This document shows, piece by piece, positions 55,401-64,000 of a stretch of DNA of 64,000 nucleotides; position 1 is the first letter of the stretch; each line of letters starts with the position of its first letter. The translations under genes and the position numbers were made by a program. The stretch is from NCBI RefSeq assembly GCF_050948215.1, contig NW_027488884.1, forward strand, positions 1-64,000, read 5' to 3'. The stretch comes from Halictus rubicundus (Eukaryota > Arthropoda > Insecta > Hymenoptera > Halictidae). The notes below the pieces were generated by a model. That model had not been told where the DNA came from and did not search any database. It worked only from the letters and a program-made list of their open reading frames with translations.

Positions 55401-57211
55401 GGATAGGATTGAGTATAGGATGAGATAGAGGATAGGATACAGGATAGGGTAGGACAGAGGATAGGATAGGGTAGAGGATAGCATAGGATAGATGATATTA
55501 TGGGATAGAGGATAGTATAGGATAGAGGATAGGATAGCATGGAGGATAGGATAGGATTAAGGATAGGATAGGATAGAGGATAGGATAGGATAGAGGATAG
55601 GAAATGATAGAGGATAGGATAGGATAGAGGATAGGATAAAGGATTGGATAGGATAGAGGACAGGATACGATAGAGTATAGGATAGGATAGAGGATAGGAT
55701 AGGATAGAGAATAGGATAGGAAAGAGGATAGGATAGGATAGTGGATAGGATAGGATAGAGGATATGATAGGATAGAGTATGGGATAGGGAAGAGGATGGG
55801 ATAGGATAGAGAATAGCGTAGGATAGATGATATTATAGGATAGAGGATAGGATAGGATTCGATTGAGGATAGCATATGATAGAGGATAGGATATAGTATA
55901 GGATAGAGGATTGGAAAGGATAGAGGATAGAGGATAGGATAGGATAGAGGATAGGATAGGATAGAGGATAGGATAGGATTGAGGATAGGATAGGATAGAA
56001 GATAGGATAGGATATAGGATAGGATAGAAGATAGGATAGGATATAGGATAGGATAGGATAGAGGATAGGATAGGATAGAGGATAGGATAGGATAGAGGAT
56101 AGGATAGGATAGAGGATAGGATAGGATAGAGGATAGGATAGGATAGAGGATAAGATATTATAGAGGATAGGATAGGGTAGAGGATAGGATAGGATAGAGG
56201 ATAGGATAGAGGATGGGATAGGATAGAGGATACGATAGGATAGAGGATAGGATAGAGGATAGGATAGGATAGAGGATAGGATAGGATAGAGGATAGGATA
56301 GGATAGAGGATAGGATAGGATAGAGGATAGGATAGGATAGAAGATAGGATAGGATAGAGGATAGGATAGGATAGAGGATAGGATAGGATAAAGGATAGGA
56401 TAGAACAGAGGATAGGATAGGATAGAGGATAGGATAGGTTAGAGGATAGTATAGGATAGACAATAGGATAGGATATAGGACAGGATAGGATAGAGGATAG
56501 GATAGGATAGAGGATAGGATCGGATAGAGGATACGATAGGATTGAGGATAGGATAGGATAGAGGATAAGTTAGGATAGAGGATAGGATAGGATACAGGAT
56601 AGGATAGGATAGAGGATACGATAGGATGGTGGATAGTATAGGATACAGGATTGGATAGGTTAGAGGATAGGATAGGATAGGACAGAGGATACGATAGGAT
56701 AGAGGGTAGGAGAGGATAGAGGATAGGATAGGTTAGAGGATAGTATAGGATAGACAATAGGATAGGATATAGGACAGGATAGGATAGAGGATAGGATAGG
56801 ATAGAGGATAGGATAGGATAGGGGATAGGATAGGATAGGGGATAGGATAGGATTGAGGATAGGGTAGGTTAGAGGATAGGATAGGATAGGGGATAGGATA
56901 GGATTGAGGATAGGGTAGGTTAGAGGATAGTATAGGATAGGCAAGAGGATAGGATATAGGACAGGGTAGGATAGAAGATAGGATAGGATAGAGGATTGGA
57001 TAGGATAGAGGATAGGATAGGATAGAGGATAGGATAGGATAGAGGATACAGGATACAGGATAGGATAGGATAGAGGATAGGATAGAATAGAGGATAGGAT
57101 CGGATAGAGGATACGATACGATTGAGGATAGGATAGGATAGAGGATAAGATAGGTTAGAGGATAGGATAGGATACAGGATGGGATAGGATAGAGGGTACG
57201 ATAGGATAGAG
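49416..57211 (+). repeat. Domain IV large block, copy 2
   Basis: This is the right-hand partner of 40,560-47,990. It lacks the 235-bp local duplication of copy 1, has one extra 17-bp unit near 54,030, and contains an extra 570-bp tandem duplication. Just past its end, near 57,212, the array jumps to an ATTATATAAT-bearing unit where copy 1 continues with GTATAGAAAATAGG, so this edge is a rearrangement junction. Confidence 0.85.
54841..55980 (+). repeat. 570-bp perfect-spacing tandem duplication
   Basis: Segment 54,841-55,410 is repeated immediately as 55,411-55,980. GAGTATAGGATGAGATAG starts at 54,841 and 55,411, and the GAATAGCGTAGG marker and the GGATTAAGG variant recur at the same 570-bp spacing. 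By eye the copies look essentially identical. The homologous region at 46.2-46.7 kb has a single copy, so this is a late event. The second copy ends at GGATAGGATTGAGG near 55,975. Confidence 0.87.
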
Positions 57212-58379
57212 GATATTATATAATTGAAGATAGGATAGGATAGAGGATAGGATAGGATAGAGGACAGAATAGTATAGAGGATAGGATAGAGGATAGGATA
57301 GGATAGAGGATAGGATAGGATAGAGGACAGGATAGGGTAGAGGACAGGATAGGATAGAGAATAGGATAGTATAGAAAATAGGATAGGACAGAGGATAGGA
57401 TAGGATAGAGGATAGGATAGAGGATACGATAGAGGATTGGATAGGATAGAGGATATTATATAATTGAAGATAGGATAGGATAGAGGATAGGATAGGATAG
57501 AGGACAGAATAGTATAGAGGATAGGATAGAGAATAGGATAAGATAGAGGATAGGATAGGGTAGAGGATACGATACGATTGAGGATAGGATAGGATAGAGG
57601 ATAAGATAGGATAGAGGATAGGATAGGATACAGGATGGGATAGGATAGAGGGTACGATAGGATAGAGGATAGGATAGTATAGAAAATAGGATAGGACAGA
57701 GGATAGGATAGGATAGAGGATAGGATAGAGGATACGATAGAGGATTGGATAGGATAGAGGATATTATATAATTGAAGATAGGATAGGATAGAGGATAGGA
57801 TACGATAGAGGACAGGATAGGATAGAGTACAGGATAGGATAGAGGATAGTATAGGATAGAGTATAGGATAGGATAGAGGACAGGGTAGGATAGAGGATAG
57901 TATAGGATAGACTATAGGATAGGATAGAGGACAGGATAGGATAGAGGATAGGATAGGATAGAGGATAGGATAGGATAGAGGATAGGATAGGATAGAGGAC
58001 AGGATAGGGTAGAGGACAGGATAGGATAGAGAATAGGATAGTATAGAAAATAGGATAGGACAGAGGATAGGATAGGATAGAGGAAAGGATAGGATAGAGG
58101 ACATGATAGGATAGAGGACAGGATAGGATAGAGGATAGGATAGTATAGAAAATAGGATAGGACAGAGGATAGGATAGGATAGAGGATAGGATAGAGGATA
58201 CGATAGAGGATTGGATAGGATAGAGGATATTATATAATTGAAGATAGGATAGGATAGAGGATAGGATAGGATAGAGGACAGAATAGTATAGAAGATAGGA
58301 TAGAGGATAGGATAAGATAGAGGATAGGATAGGGTAGAGGATACGATAGAGGATAGGATAGGATAGAGGACACGATAGG

Positions 58380-58950
58380 ATAGAGGATAGGATAGAGGAT
58401 AGGATAGGATAGAAGATATTATAGGATATAGGATAGGATAGGATAGAGGATAGGACAGGATACAGGATGGGATAGGATAGAGGATAGTATAGGATAGACA
58501 ATAGGATAGGATATAGGACAGGATAGGATAGAGGATAGGATAGGATAGATGATTGGATAGGATAGAGGATAGGATAGGATAGAGGATAGGATAGGATAGG
58601 GGATAGGGTAGGATTGAGGATAATATACGATAGAGGATTGGATAGAATAGAGGATATTATAGGATAGAGGATAGGATAGGATAGAGCATAGGATAAAGGA
58701 TAGAATGGAGGATTGGATAGGATAGAAGATATTATATGATAGACGATAGGATACGATAGACGATAGGATAGGATAGAAGTTAGGATAGGATAGACGATAG
58801 GATAGGATAGACGATAGGATAGGATAGACGATACGATAGGGTAGACGATAGGATAGGATAGAGGATACGATAGGATTGAGGATAGGATATCATAGAGGAT
58901 AGGATAGGACAGAGGATAGGATAAGATAGAGGATAGGATAGGATAGAGAA
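58380..58950 (+). repeat. 570-bp segment duplicated 3,304 bp downstream, left copy
   Basis: AGAAGATATT at 58,411/61,715 and ATATCATAG at 58,887/62,191 give a constant 3,304-bp offset, so the match extends to 61,684-62,254. The run of AGACGATAGG units between these markers is shared. Confidence 0.8.
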
Positions 58951-60080
58951 TAGGATAGGATAGAGGATAGGATAGGATAGGGTATAGGGTAGGATTGAGG
59001 ATATTATGCAATAGAGGATTGGATAGAATAGAGGATATTATAGGATAGAGGATAGGATAGGATAGAGCATAGGATAGAGGATAGAATGGAGGATTGGATA
59101 GGATAGAAGATATTATAGGATAGACGATAGGATACTATAGACGATAGGATAGGATTGACGATAGGATAGGATGGACGATAGGATAGGATAGAGGATACGA
59201 TAGGATTGAGGATAGGATAGCATAGAGGATAGGATAGGACAGAGGATAGGATAAGATAGATGATAGGATAGGATAGAGGATAGGATGAGATAGAGGATAG
59301 GATAGGATAGAGGATAGGATAGGATAGAGGATGGGATAGGATCGAGGATCGGATAGGATAGGGGATAGGGTAAGATTGAGGATAGGATAGGATAGAGGAT
59401 AGGATAGGATAGAGGATAGGTTAGGACAGAGGATACGATAGGATAGAGTATAGGATAGGATAGAGGATATTATACGATAGAGGATTGGATAGAATAGATA
59501 ATATTACAGGATAGAGGATAGGATAGGATACAGCATAGGATAGAGGATAGAATAGAGGATTGGATAGGATAGAGGATGTTATAGGATAGACGACAGGATA
59601 GGATAGAGGATACGATAGGATTGAGGATAGGATAGGACAGAGGATACAGGATACAGGATAGGATAGGATAGAGGATAGGATAGGTTAGAGGATAGTATAA
59701 AATAGAGAATAGTATAGGATAGGAAAGAGGATAGGATAGGACAGAGGATACGATAGGATAGATGATGGGATAGGATAGAGGATACGATATGTTACAGGAT
59801 AGGATAGGATAGTGGTTAGGATAGGATAGAGGACAGGATAAGATAGAGGGTAGGATAGGATAGAGGATAGGATAGGATAGAGGATACAGGATACAGGATA
59901 GGATAGGATAGAGGATAGGATAGAATGTAGTATAGGATCGGATAGAGGATATTATACGATAGAGGATTGGATAGAATAGAGGATATTATAGGATAGAGGA
60001 TAGGATAGGATAGAGCATAGGATAGAGGATAGAATAGAGGATTGGATAGGATAGAAGATATTATAGGATAGACGATAGGA
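58600..60080 (+). repeat. Diverged local repeats of roughly 380-490 bp
   Basis: A module containing GAGGATTGGATAGAATAG followed by a GATATTATAGG-type unit, then GCATAGGATA and AGAATGGAGG or AGAATAGAGG, occurs near 58,630, 59,010, 59,475 and 59,960, and again near 61,935. The first two are 380 bp apart (AGAGCATAGG at 58,684 and 59,064). Copies differ more from each other than the multi-kilobase duplicates do, so these are older. Confidence 0.65.
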
Positions 60081-60722
60081 TAGGATAGACGATAGGATAG
60101 GATAGAGGATACGATATGTTACAGGATAGGATAGGATAGTGGTTAGGATAGGATAGAGGACAGGATAGAATAGAGGATAGGATCGGATAGAGGATACGAT
60201 AGGTTAGAGGATAGGATAGGATACAGGATGGGATAGGATAGAGGATACGATAGGATAGAGGATAGGATAGTATAGAAAATAGGATAGGACAGAGGATAGA
60301 ATAGGATAGAGGATAGGATAGAGGATACGATAGAGGATTGGATAGGATAGAGGATATTATATAATTGAAGATGGGATAGGATAGAGGATAGGATAGGATG
60401 GAGGACAGGATAGGATAGAGGATAGTACAGGATAGAGTATAGGATAGGATAGAGGACAGGGTAGGATAGAGGATAGGATAGGATAGAGGATAGGATAGGA
60501 TAGAGGATAGGATAGGATAGAGGACAGGATAGGGTAGAGGGCAGGATAGGATAGAGAATAGGATAGTATAGAAAATAGGATAGGACAGAGGATAGGATAG
60601 GATAGAGGATAGGATAGGATAGAGGACATGATAGGATAGAGGACAGGATAGGATAGAGGATAGGATAGGATAGATGATTGGATAGGATAGAGGATAGGAT
60701 AGGATAGAGGATAGGATAGGAT

Positions 60723-61158
60723 AGGGGATAGGATACGATAGAGGACAGGATAGGATAGAGGACAGGATAGGATAGAGGATAGTATAGGATAGAGTATAGG
60801 ATAGGATAGAGGACAGGGTAGGATAGAGGATAGTATAGGATAGACTATAGGATAGGATAGAGGACAGGATAGGATAGAGGATAGGATAGGATAGAGGATA
60901 GGATAGGATAGAGGATAGGATAGGATAGAGGACAGGATAGGGTAGAGGACAGGATAGGATAGAGAATAGGATAGTATAGAAAATAGGATAGGACAGAGGA
61001 TAGGATAGGATAGAGGAAAGGATAGGATAGAGGACATGATAGGATAGAGGACAGGATAGGATAGAGGATAGGATAGTATAGAAAATAGGATAGGACAGAG
61101 GATAGGATAGGATGGAGGATAGGATAGAGGATACGATAGAGGATTGGATAGGATAGAG
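60723..61158 (+). repeat. Copy of 57,790-58,225 at 2,933-bp offset
   Basis: TACGATAGAGG at 57,801/60,734 and GTATAGAAAATAGG at 58,041/60,974 give a 2,933-bp offset. The match ends where the left copy enters an ATTATATAAT unit (58,226) and the right copy instead has GATACGATAGAGG. Confidence 0.75.
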
Positions 61159-61683
61159 GATACGATAGAGGATTGGATAGGATAGAGGATAGGATAGGAT
61201 AGAGGACAGAATAGTATAGAGAATAGGATAGAGGATAGGATAGGATAGAGGATAGGATAGGATAGAGGATAGGATAGGATAGAGGACAGGATAGGGTAGA
61301 GGACAGGATAGGATAGAGAATAGGATAGTATTGAAAATAGGATAGGACAGAGGATAGGATAGGATAGAGGAAAGGATAGGATAGAGGACATGATAGGATA
61401 GAGGACAGGATAGGATAGAGGATAGGATAGTATAGAAAATAGGATAGGACAGAGGATAGGATAGGATAGAGGATAGGATAGAGGATACGATAGAGGATTG
61501 GATAGGATAGAGGATATTATATAATTGAAGATAGGATAGGGTAGAGGATAGGATAGGATAGAGGACAGAATAGTATAGAGGATAGGATAGAGGATAGGAT
61601 AAGATAGAGGATAGGATAGGGTAGAGGATACGATAGAGAATAGGATAGGATAGAGGACACGATAGGATAGAGGACACGATAGG

Positions 61684-62254
61684 ATAGAGGATAGGATAGA
61701 GGATAGGATAGGATAGAAGATATTATAGGATATAGGATAGGATAGGATAGAGGATAGGATAGGATACAGGATGGGATAGGATAGAGGATAGTATAGGATA
61801 GACAATAGGATAGGATATAGGACAGGATAGGATAGAGGATAGGATAGGATAGATGATTGGATAGGATAGAGGATAGGATAGGATAGAGGATAGGATAGGA
61901 TACGGGATAGGGTAGGATTGAGGATAATATACGATAGAGGATTGGATAGAATAGAGGATATTATAGGGTAGAGGATAGGATAGGATAGAGCATAGGATAA
62001 AGGATAGAATGGAGGATTGGATAGGATAGAAGATATTATATGATAGACGATAGGATACGATAGACGATAGGATAGGATAGAAGTTAGGATAGGATAGACG
62101 ATAGGATAGGATAGACGATAGGATAGGATAGACGATACGATAGGGTAGACGATAGGATAGGATAGAGGATACGATAGGATTGAGGATAGGATATCATAGA
62201 GGATAGGATAGGACAGAGGATAGGATAAGATAGAGGATAGGATAGGATAGGGGA
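61684..62254 (+). repeat. 570-bp segment duplicated at 3,304 bp, right copy
   Basis: This is the partner of 58,380-58,950. A private variant TACGGGATAGGG near 61,902 contrasts with TAGGGGATAGGG on the left. After about 62,254 it joins a piece bearing GGATTGGATCGGATAC, a domain II-type marker. Confidence 0.8.
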
Positions 62255-62299
62255 TTGGATCGGATACAGGATAGGATACGATAGAGGATAGGATAGGAT

Positions 62300-62910
62300 A
62301 GAGGATAGGATAGGATAGAGGATAGGATAGGATAGAGGATAGGATAAAGGATTGGATAGGATAGAGGACAGGATACGATAGAGTATAGGATAGGATAGAG
62401 GATAGGATAGGATAGAGAATAGGATAGGAAAGAGGATAGGATAGGATAGTGGATAGGATAGGATAGAGGATATGATAGGATAGAGTATGGGATAGGGAAG
62501 AGGATGGGATAGGATAGAGAATAGCGTAGGATAGATGATATTATAGGATAGAGGATAGGATAGGATAGAGGATAGGATAGCATGGAGGGTAGGATAGGAT
62601 TAAGGATAGGATAGGTTAGAGGATAGGATAGGATAGAGGATAGGATAGGATAGAGGATAGGAAATGATAGAGGATAGGATAGGATAGAGGATAGGATAAA
62701 GGATTGGATAGGATAGAGGACAGGATACGATAGAGTATAGGATAGGATAGAGGATAGGATAGGATAGAGAATAGGATAGGAAAGAGGATAGGATAGGATA
62801 GTGGATAGGATAGGATAGAGGATATGATAGGATAGAGTATGGGATAGGGAAGAGGATGGGATAGGATAGAGAATAGCGTAGGATAGATGATATTATAGGA
62901 TAGAGGATAG
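62300..62910 (+). repeat. 352-bp spaced tandem duplication
   Basis: ACAGGATACG at 62,368 and 62,720, with the following GAATAGCGTAGG marker, is repeated at 352 bp. The matched parts are about 62,300-62,558 and 62,652-62,910. The module is the same one seen at 46.4, 51.4, 55.2 and 55.8 kb, so it has been amplified repeatedly. Confidence 0.77.
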
Positions 62911-63385
62911 GATAGGATTCGATTGAGGATAGCATATGATAGAGGATAGGATAGAGTATAGGATAGAGGATTGGAAAGGATAGAGGATAGAGGATAGGAT
63001 AGGATCGAGGATAGGATAGGATAGAGGATAGGATAGGATTGAGGATAGGATAGGATAGAAGATAGGATAGGATATAGGATAGGATAGAAGATAGGATAGG
63101 ATATAGGATAGGATAGGATAGAGGATAGGATAGGATAGAGGATAGGATAGGATAGAGGATAGGATAGGATAGAGGATAGGATACAGGATAGGACAGAATA
63201 GAGAATTGGATAGTATAGAGGATATCATAGGATAGAGGATAGGATAGGATAGAGGATAGGATAGAGGACAGGATAGTATAGAAAATAGGATAGGACAGAG
63301 GATAGGATAGGATAAAGGATAGGATATGTTAGAGGATCAGATAGGGTAGGGGATAGGGTAGGATTGAGGATTGGATAGGATAGAG

Positions 63386-64000
63386 GATAAGTTAGGATAG
63401 AGGATAGGATAGGATACAGGATGGGATAGGATAGAGGATACGATAGGATGGTGGATAGGATAGGATACAGGATTGGATAGGTTAGAGGATAGGATAGGAT
63501 AGAACAGAGGATACGATAGGATAGAGGGTAGGAGAGGATAGAGGATAGGATAGGTTAGAGGATAGTATAGGATAGACAATAGGATAGGATATAGGACAGG
63601 ATAGGATGGAGGATAGGATAGGATAGAGGATAGGATAGGATAGAGGATAGGATAGGATAAAGGATAGGATAGAATAGAGGATAGGATAGGATAGAGGATA
63701 GGATAGGTTAGAGGATAGTATAGGATAGACAATAGGATAGGATATAGGACAGGATAGGATAGAGGATAGGATAGGATAGAGGATAGGATCGGATAGAGGA
63801 TACGATAGGATTGAGGATAGGATAGGATAGAGGATAAGTTAGGATAGAGGATAGGATAGGATACAGGATGGGATAGGATAGAGGATACGATAGGATGATG
63901 GATAGGATAGGATACAGGATTGGATAGGTTAGAGGATAGGATAGGATAGAACAGAGGATACGATAGGATAGAGGGTAGGAGAGGATAGAGGATAGGATAG
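63386..64000 (+). repeat. 447-bp tandem repeat at the window end
   Basis: AAGTTAGG at 63,389/63,836, CGATAGGATG at 63,441/63,888, GAACAGAGG at 63,502/63,949 and GAGGGTAGG at 63,524/63,971 are all 447 bp apart. The second copy is cut by the window end. The module is also present near 43.6, 47.35, 52.25 and 56.57 kb in domain IV. Confidence 0.82.

Larger units (their letters stand above)
44340..61530 (+). repeat. Recurrent AT-island variant GATATTATATAATTGAAG (16 copies)
   Basis: An 18-bp variant starts at 44,340, 44,806, 45,148, 48,079, 48,545, 48,785, 49,093, 52,978, 53,444, 53,786, 57,212, 57,452, 57,760, 58,226, 60,353 and 61,513. It holds a 10-bp perfect palindrome, ATTATATAAT, inside a 13-bp all-A/T run, the longest A/T-only run I noticed in the window. 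It appears only in domains IV and V and is flanked in nearly all copies by GGATTGGATAGG upstream. Shared offsets (3,739 and 8,638 bp) show most copies arose by duplication. No function is shown by the sequence; it resembles a TATA-type element only in composition. Confidence 0.8.
1..64000 (+). repeat. Satellite DNA array, (GATAG)n-AG, 17-bp basic unit
   Basis: The whole window is a head-to-tail array of GGATAGGATAGAGGATA and its variants. It parses as runs of the pentamer GATAG closed by the dinucleotide AG. Three pentamers give the dominant 17-bp unit; two give 12 bp and four give 22 bp. Near-pure consensus stretches are seen at about 11,761-11,900, 16,220-16,370, 16,930-17,080 and 43,081-43,190. 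Elsewhere units carry scattered substitutions such as GATACG, GGATTGG, GACAGG, GATATTATA and AAGGG. The + strand consensus lacks C, and the G-rich strand never switches sides. No unique sequence, transposon end, tRNA or rRNA segment interrupts it, and both window edges lie inside the array. This is typical of eukaryotic heterochromatic satellite DNA; the species and chromosomal location cannot be read from it. Confidence 0.97.
58350..64000 (+). repeat. Satellite domain V, mosaic
   Basis: This region mixes domain IV-derived pieces with its own markers: GATAATATACGATAG (near 58,620 and 61,923), AGAGCATAGG, AGACGATAGG runs near 58,740-58,850 and 62,040-62,160, and GAAGTTAGG. Pieces matching domain IV reappear near 62,600-63,180 (about 7,060 bp from 55,540-56,120) and near 63,380-64,000. 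The window ends inside this block. Confidence 0.75.

Noticed and set aside
60061..61677. 538-codon minus-strand frame overlapping a 482-codon frame at 60,357-61,805.
   Set aside because: Two long frames overlapping on the same strand with the same peptide period is what a stop-free repeat produces. Neither shows features of a protein family.
1..64000. CRISPR array.
   Set aside because: There are no unique spacers; repeat and spacer are the same motif, and no cas genes are present.
1..64000. Telomere tract.
   Set aside because: No canonical telomere repeat occurs; the unit is 17 bp with an AG closure and has higher-order repeats at many periods.
1..64000. Bkm-type GATA tetranucleotide satellite of sex chromosomes.
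   Set aside because: The basic step is the pentamer GATAG with an AG insert, not a 4-bp GATA repeat.
1..64000. tRNA, rRNA or other structured RNA genes, and transposon ends.
   Set aside because: The near absence of C on the + strand rules out normal stems, and reading through the window showed no departure from the satellite pattern.

Overview
The window is one uninterrupted tandem array of a short satellite, present at base 1 and still running at base 64,000. I find no gene, RNA gene, transposon, CRISPR array or ordinary unique sequence. The + strand unit is 17 bp, GGATAGGATAGAGGATA, equivalent to (GATAG)3 followed by AG. The array is best read as (GATAG)n-AG. The commonest n is 3 (17 bp), with frequent n=2 (12 bp) and n=4 (22 bp) units and point-mutated variants. 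The consensus has 7 G, 7 A, 3 T and no C, so the + strand is strongly C-poor. The G-rich strand is + throughout, and I saw no inverted segment.

The sequence looks like eukaryotic constitutive heterochromatin (pericentromeric, subtelomeric or sex-chromosome satellite). Nothing in the window identifies the species, and I do not recognise this exact satellite.

The information lies in higher-order structure. Diagnostic variant units recur at constant multi-kilobase offsets, showing nested segmental duplications. Five domains can be told apart by their marker variants. Domain I (about 1-10,640 and again 11,940-15,480) has units related by offsets of 2,709, 1,602, 2,575 and 8,982 bp. Domain II (about 10,640-11,940 and 15,480-32,050) has offsets of 710, 733, 3,592, 2,139 and 2,360 bp. 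Domain III (about 32,050-40,560) has offsets of 4,985/4,910, 813 and 701 bp. Domain IV (about 40,560-58,350) is built from two copies of a roughly 7.5-kb block 8.6-9.2 kb apart, plus 3,739-bp and 570-bp duplications. Domain V (about 58,350-64,000) is a mosaic with offsets of 3,304, 2,933, about 380, 352 and 447 bp.

Many long minus-strand reading frames exist (up to 789 codons). They follow from the repeat: its complement cannot form a stop codon in any frame, and because 17 is not a multiple of 3 every frame gives the same 17-residue peptide period. I do not annotate them as genes. All offsets were measured by hand from marker variants; block edges are good to about 20-50 bp, while the offsets themselves were checked at two or more markers unless stated.
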